Shown here: piece by piece, positions 24,957 through 28,706 of the stretch
Position numbering within the stretch: the stretch's first letter is position 1
How the letters are laid out: each line of letters begins with the position of its first letter
Source of the DNA: JBDRGX01 sp043817485 [NCBI: bacterium]
GTDB taxonomy: Bacteria > JBDRGX01
Reading direction: 5' to 3'
Length of the DNA stretch: 28,706 nt
Assembly (NCBI GenBank): GCA_043817485.1
Contig: JBDRGX010000023.1
Coordinates: 1 to 28,706 of the forward strand
Position numbers and translations under genes: made by a program
The notes under the pieces: model-generated
The model's database searches: none
The model's input: only the letters and a program-made list of their open reading frames with translations
What the model was told of the DNA's origin: nothing

Positions 24957-24980
24957 AGGTTGAGGTTGAAAATTCTAATT

Positions 24981-26261
24981 CTATAAATTTTTTTCTACCC
25001 TAATTTTTAAAGTTTTTTCTTTAATTGCTGGAAGTTTATCAATTAATTCTAATGCTATTCTTAAATTTTTTTCTTTTGCTTCATAAAGCATCATAATAAT
25101 AGGAACTTTATTTTTTTGATGTTTTTCTTTTTGAATTACAGAAGAAATGCTAATATTATTTTGTCCTAAAATATTCGCAATTTGAGATAAAACACCGGGC
25201 TTATCTTCAGTTATAAATCTTAAATAATATTTAGTAGATATTTCTTGAATATCAATAATTTTTGATGTTTCTTCTATTAAAGGGGAAATCAATCCTTTTC
25301 TTGAAGATATGTTCACTATATCACTTATAACAGCACTTGCTGTTGGTAAAGATCCAGCTCCTAATCCATAAAACATCATTTCTCCAACAGCATCACCTTT
25401 AATACAAATTCCATTAAATGTTCCATTTATTTTTGCTAAAGCACTTGTTTTAGGAATTAAGGTTGGATGTACTCTAATATCTAATTTTTCTTCATAATTT
25501 TTAGCAATAGCAAGTAATTTTAAAGAAAATCCGAGTTCATCAATATTTTGAAGATCATTAAAAGTAATTTCTGAAATTCCTTCAGTATAAATTTTGTTAA
25601 AAGGAATATTTGTTCCAAAAGCTATCATAGATAAAATAGAAATTTTATGAGCAGTATCTATTCCTTCTATATCTAAATAAGGATTTTTTTCTGCAAATCC
25701 TTGAGATTGTGCTTCCAAAAGAGCTTCTTTAAAACTTTTTTCTTTTTCTTTCATTTGAGTTAAAATATAATTGCAAGTACCATTTAATATTCCCCATATG
25801 GTTTCAATTTTATTTCCTACTAAAGATTCTTGTAAAATTTTTATAATAGGAATACCTCCAGCAACACTTGCTTCAAACCCAATTTCTTTCTTTTTTAAAA
25901 AAGCTGTTTTAAAAATATCTAAACCATGTTCTGATAAAAGAGCTTTATTTGCAGTAACTATGGATTTGCCTTGTTCTAATGCTTTCAAAATATAGTTTTT
26001 TGCGGGATTAATTCCTCCAATTAATTCAATTACAATATCTATTTCTGGATCAAGCAATATATCGTCTGCTTTTGTAGAAAGCAATTTTTTATTTATATTT
26101 ATTCCTCTTGAAGAAGAAATATCTTTATCAACTATTTTTTTTAAAATAATCTCTTGGCCAGTTCTTTTTTCTATTATTTTTTTATTTTGCTCTAATAATT
26201 TTACAACACCAGATCCAATTGTTCCAAATCCTATTAAACCAAGAGATACTACTTTTTTCAT
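24981..26261 (-). CDS. hom: Homoserine dehydrogenase with C-terminal ACT domain
   Basis: Reduces aspartate semialdehyde to homoserine, the branch point to threonine and methionine. The 426-residue protein has an N-terminal Rossmann motif GLIGFGTIGSGVV at 8-20, VTANKALLSEHG, the catalytic-domain stretch SVAGGIPIIK and GILNGTCNYILTQM, and a C-terminal ACT domain (YYLRFITEDKPGVLSQIANILGQNNISI) that in relatives senses threonine. So feedback control by threonine is likely. Its ATG directly follows the pfkB stop, with GAGG inside the pfkB end, so the two are coupled. Confidence 0.96.
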   Translation of the reverse strand: MKKVVSLGLIGFGTIGSGVVKLLEQNKKIIEKRTGQEIILKKIVDKDISSSRGININKKLLSTKADDILLDPEIDIVIELIGGINPAKNYILKALEQGKSIVTANKALLSEHGLDIFKTAFLKKKEIGFEASVAGGIPIIKILQESLVGNKIETIWGILNGTCNYILTQMKEKEKSFKEALLEAQSQGFAEKNPYLDIEGIDTAHKISILSMIAFGTNIPFNKIYTEGISEITFNDLQNIDELGFSLKLLAIAKNYEEKLDIRVHPTLIPKTSALAKINGTFNGICIKGDAVGEMMFYGLGAGSLPTASAVISDIVNISSRKGLISPLIEETSKIIDIQEISTKYYLRFITEDKPGVLSQIANILGQNNISISSVIQKEKHQKNKVPIIMMLYEAKEKNLRIALELIDKLPAIKEKTLKIRVEKNL

Positions 26262-27170
26262 TTAAACCTCTTCAAAATGAGTAAGCTTTTTAAATTCTTT
26301 AAATCGATATTCAATTTCATCATTTGTTAAAGTAAGTAATCTGTTTAAACTAAAATCTTCTACATTAAAAGATGCCATAACACTACCATAAATAACAGCT
26401 CTTTTTAAATTATCTTCACTAATATCATTTTTTTTATCCAAATATCCTGCAAATCCACCACCAAAAACATCTCCAGCACCAGTAGGATCATAAACATCTT
26501 CTAAAGGATAGCCAATAGTAGCAAAATGAAAATCTTTAGAAACAATTACAACACCATGTTCACCTTTTTTTACAACTACTATTTTAATTCCTGATTGTAA
26601 AATACTTCTAATACATTTTATTATATTATGTTCTTCACATAATTGTCTAAGTTCACCTTCATTTAACATTAAAATATCTATTTTTTTTAATAATTTAATA
26701 ATGCTATTTTTTTTATTTTGTATCCAATGATCCATTGTATCGCAAATAACTAAATTAGGTCTTTTAATTTGATTTAAAATTTCATCTTGTAAATCAGGAT
26801 CTATGTTTGCTAAAAATAAAGTTTTTGAATCTTTATAACTTTCTGGGATATGAGGATGAAAATCAGAAAATACATTGAGTTCCACAGCAAGTGTTTCTCT
26901 ATTACTTAAATCGTAATCATATTTCCCAGACCACCTAAAAGTTTTACCAGATTTTTTTTCTAATCCTTGTATATCAATATCCCTTTTTTGAAGTATTTCA
27001 ACATATTCCTTAGGAAAATCTTCTCCTATAATTGCTATCATTTTAACTTTAGTGAAATAACTTGCAGCATAAGAAAAATATGTAGCAGAACCTCCTAATA
27101 AATCTTTTCCTTGGCCAAAAGGAGTTTCAACATTATCTAAAGCAACAGAACCTACTACTAAAATACTCAT
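26262..27170 (-). CDS. PfkB-family kinase, substrate unknown
   Basis: A ribokinase/PfkB-fold ATP kinase of 302 residues. It has the N-terminal VVGSVALDNVETP and LLGGSATYFSYAA (substrate side), and the C-terminal catalytic motif YDPTGAGDVFGGGFAGYL with the base Asp. It is the first gene of the pfkB-hom-thrC operon and abuts hom with no gap. Threonine synthesis needs a homoserine kinase and no ThrB-type gene is seen in the window, so phosphorylation of homoserine is one hypothesis; a sugar or nucleoside kinase is the family default. AGGATAAT precedes the ATG at longer than ideal distance. Confidence 0.85.
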   Translation of the reverse strand: MSILVVGSVALDNVETPFGQGKDLLGGSATYFSYAASYFTKVKMIAIIGEDFPKEYVEILQKRDIDIQGLEKKSGKTFRWSGKYDYDLSNRETLAVELNVFSDFHPHIPESYKDSKTLFLANIDPDLQDEILNQIKRPNLVICDTMDHWIQNKKNSIIKLLKKIDILMLNEGELRQLCEEHNIIKCIRSILQSGIKIVVVKKGEHGVVIVSKDFHFATIGYPLEDVYDPTGAGDVFGGGFAGYLDKKNDISEDNLKRAVIYGSVMASFNVEDFSLNRLLTLTNDEIEYRFKEFKKLTHFEEV

Positions 27171-27308
27171 TTAATATTTATTATCCTTTCTTGATTTTTA
27201 CTATTCGTTGAAAATTTTATTATCATTAATGGACAATTTACAGCAATTTCAATAAATTGCAAATTCATTAAAAATTATTACTGGCAAACTTTATCTATTT
27301 CGTAAAGA

Positions 27309-27938
27309 TTACATTGGTTTACTCTTTAAAAATGGGAAAAAATTCATACTACAAGAAATCCCTTGTCTATTGTCATATTCAAGTGAGAAAAACATTTTAT
27401 TTTTTATAGAAAAACTACTTATTCCAATTCCAAAAATAAGATTAATTTTAGAATTAGATGATTGTTCATAATAATATTTAGTAATGTTTGATTTGGTGAG
27501 ATTAATTTCCCTTGAAACAGATAATCCACCTAATGCAAAAATAAATATATTTTTGTTTTTTATACTCCCTAAACTATATTTTCCTAATAGAATCTGTTCG
27601 TTATCTTGTTTCGTACCTATTTTGGTATAGTTACTATTAGGACAGGGGTATTTGTATGTATCAAATGGAATATTATTATTAAGAGGATAGATAAATTTAT
27701 AATCTATGGCAATAAGGGAACGGTTATGTTTTTTAGTTGTTGAGAATTTTCCCAATTCAAGAATTAGGTTATAAGTATTAGGTTTTGGGCTTGCCCCAAA
27801 TCCTGCAGAAAAATATTCAAAAGTCTCGATAGAAGAAATATCATTTCTTTCGTCTTTTGTAAAAAAATATCCTTTTGCAAATGTGGTCATTGAAAAAATT
27901 AAAAAACAAATAACAAATAAATTTACAATTTTTCTCAT
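27309..27938 (-). CDS. Exported beta-barrel-like outer membrane protein, unknown function
   Basis: No family recognised. The 209-residue protein has a signal peptide (MRKIVNLFVICFLIFSMTTFA, likely cut before KG) and then a succession of alternating hydrophobic strands: NLILELGKF, SLIAIDYKFIYPL, EQILLGKYSLGS, IFIFALGGLSVSREI, INLIFGIGISSFSI, MFFSLEYDNRQGISCSMNFFPF. That pattern fits a small eight-stranded outer membrane barrel. Periplasmic-side turns are short and loops are Asn/Lys/Ser-rich. It stands alone between the threonine operon and the MNT/HEPN pair. A 7-bp hairpin (GCAATTT / AAATTGC, 27243-27260) lies downstream. Confidence 0.6.
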   Translation of the reverse strand: MRKIVNLFVICFLIFSMTTFAKGYFFTKDERNDISSIETFEYFSAGFGASPKPNTYNLILELGKFSTTKKHNRSLIAIDYKFIYPLNNNIPFDTYKYPCPNSNYTKIGTKQDNEQILLGKYSLGSIKNKNIFIFALGGLSVSREINLTKSNITKYYYEQSSNSKINLIFGIGISSFSIKNKMFFSLEYDNRQGISCSMNFFPFLKSKPM

Positions 27939-28054
27939 ATTTTTTTTTCTTGTTTAACAATGATTGAACAGAAAACTATCTAAACTTTATAAAGGTAGAT
28001 TTTTTGTCTAAACTAAGCATTTAAAATAATTATTTGCTCTAATTCTTCATGACA

Positions 28055-28130
28055 ATAATGCCACCCCTTCGGGGTTTAATGGTAATTATCTGATAATTGC
28101 TATAATAATGTCAGCCCTTCGGGCTTTAGT
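28055..28130. repeat. Tandem UUCG-hairpin repeat with co-varying stems
   Basis: Two 26-base direct repeats, 50 bases apart, each read ATAATGxCAxCCCTTCGGGxTTTA. Both form a stem with a CTTCGG tetraloop. The stems differ by a compensated pair: ACCCC/GGGGT in the first (28063-28075) and AGCCC/GGGCT in the second (28113-28125). Between them AATTATC-T-GATAATT (28084-28098) is a third hairpin. No T-run follows, so these are not simple terminators. Confidence 0.75.
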
Positions 28131-28155
28131 ATGTGGAAATAACCCAATAAAAAAT

Positions 28156-28473
28156 TTAAAGTAGTCTTATGCCTGTTGTCAAAATTTCTTTCGCAAATGG
28201 ATTTTGCAAATTAAAATCTTTGGGTGAAAAAGGGATTACTTCTATTTTACTACTTATAGACAGTGTAATTTTTCTTATCTTGTCCTTGTCATCGATTCGA
28301 TTTCCCTCAAATATATCAGAAACTAAAGCAATATCTATGTCGCTCCATTCCTGATAATTTCCTATTGCGTAGCTGCCAAAAAGTATTGCTTCTTTTATTG
28401 GAATATTATTACGACCTAATGCTTGAAGATAGCTGATGACAGTATTTTTTACTTTAGCAGGGATCTGATCCAT
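28156..28473 (-). CDS. Minimal nucleotidyltransferase, MNT antitoxin type
   Basis: A 105-residue protein of the MNT family, antitoxin half of HEPN/MNT pairs; characterised members AMPylate and so silence their HEPN RNase. The motif G-S-x10-D-x-D is intact in LFGSYAIGNYQEWSDIDIALVS (about residues 31-52), followed by an IEVIPFSPKDF strand carrying the third acidic position. AAAGGAG lies nine bases before the ATG. The gene overlaps the HEPN stop by 25 bases, so it is translated after and coupled to the toxin gene. Confidence 0.88.
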   Translation of the reverse strand: MDQIPAKVKNTVISYLQALGRNNIPIKEAILFGSYAIGNYQEWSDIDIALVSDIFEGNRIDDKDKIRKITLSISSKIEVIPFSPKDFNLQNPFAKEILTTGIRLL

Positions 28474-28706
28474 GTATAAGACTCCTTTATTTTAGATAAA
28501 TATTCGTTTGCATATTCTGCATTGCATTGTTTATAAAATTCTAACTTATAGTCAGGGTAACGCATCTGAATATTAAAATCATTTATTTTGTCTAAAAGGA
28601 ATTTCTGCTCGTCATCTATTTCTATTTTAGATAATTCTGCTAATCTTACAAGATTATGAATTTTTGGAGGCATATTATTATCATTTCTATCGACGAATAC
28701 CGCCTT
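28449..28706 (-). CDS. HEPN-domain protein, toxin type (5' end beyond window)
   Basis: The C-terminal part of a HEPN-domain protein, partner of the MNT gene just downstream. The frame is open from the stop at 28449 to the window edge; the codons beyond the ATG at 28673 read KAVFVDRNDNN and join PPKIHNLVRLAEL in the way full HEPN proteins do (KAL...PPKIHxLxxL). The ATG at 28673 is therefore internal and the gene is incomplete here. No R-x4-6-H RNase motif is visible in the part present, so it may lie upstream or be missing. Confidence 0.85.
   Translation of the reverse strand, partial: KAVFVDRNDNNMPPKIHNLVRLAELSKIEIDDEQKFLLDKINDFNIQMRYPDYKLEFYKQCNAEYANEYLSKIKESYTWIRSLLK

Noticed and set aside
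28063-28125. UUCG hairpins as intrinsic terminators of the MNT/HEPN operon
   Set aside because: Neither stem is followed by a T-tract on the minus strand, and the duplicate covarying form suggests a repeat element instead.

Overview
The window is very AT-rich bacterial DNA with tightly packed genes in short, mostly minus-strand operons. Three tandem GT9 (heptosyltransferase-type) glycosyltransferases, an exported beta-barrel-like protein and a type IV pilin/pseudopilin point to a diderm (LPS-bearing) cell. Ptb, Buk and a butyryl-CoA-dehydrogenase-type enzyme point to an anaerobic fermenter that makes ATP from butyryl-CoA or branched acyl-CoA. No rRNA, tRNA or CRISPR array was found, and I cannot place the organism below 'uncultured-type, low-GC, Gram-negative anaerobe'.

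Layout. 21-2452 (+): the methyl cycle pair metK-ahcY. 2402-7268 (-): buk, an archaeal-type PEP carboxylase (ppcA), ptb and a queC-like gene; ppcA and its non-coding flanks split the usual buk/ptb pair and look imported. 7399-10592 (+): three GT9 genes driven from a divergent promoter. 10638-11387 (-): biotin-protein ligase. 11388-11819: a patchwork of short hairpin repeats. 11820-16397 (-): malQ, a cell-wall amidase and a GH36-like glycosidase in one operon. 16398-16756: a palindrome-bounded repeat patch. 16813-17271 (-): a single pilin gene with its own terminator. 17459-22672 (-): acpP, fabF, rnc, acyl-CoA dehydrogenase, a decayed duplicate of the dehydrogenase 3' end, ybeY and a ROK sugar kinase. 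22775-23804: a DUF4160/DUF2442 toxin-antitoxin-like pair sitting between two copies of the thrC 3' end. 23745-27170 (-): pfkB-type kinase, hom and thrC (threonine synthesis). 27309-27938 (-): exported beta-barrel-like protein. 28156-28706 (-): MNT/HEPN toxin-antitoxin pair, the HEPN gene running off the window.

Corrected gene starts: thrC at 24812 (TTG; the longer frame runs through a palindrome pair), the GH36-like gene at 13940, the pilin at 17271, ppcA at 5867 (GTG) and the first GT9 at 7399 (TTG). The HEPN frame is open to the window edge, so its apparent ATG at 28673 is internal.

The most unusual content is not one large new system but a series of small rearrangements: two 3'-end gene duplications (thrC, acyl-CoA dehydrogenase), one carrying a two-gene cargo; a foreign-looking ppcA inside a butyrate operon; paired REP-like palindromes; a tandem hairpin repeat whose stems co-vary; and a YbeY whose third metal-ligand histidine is aspartate.
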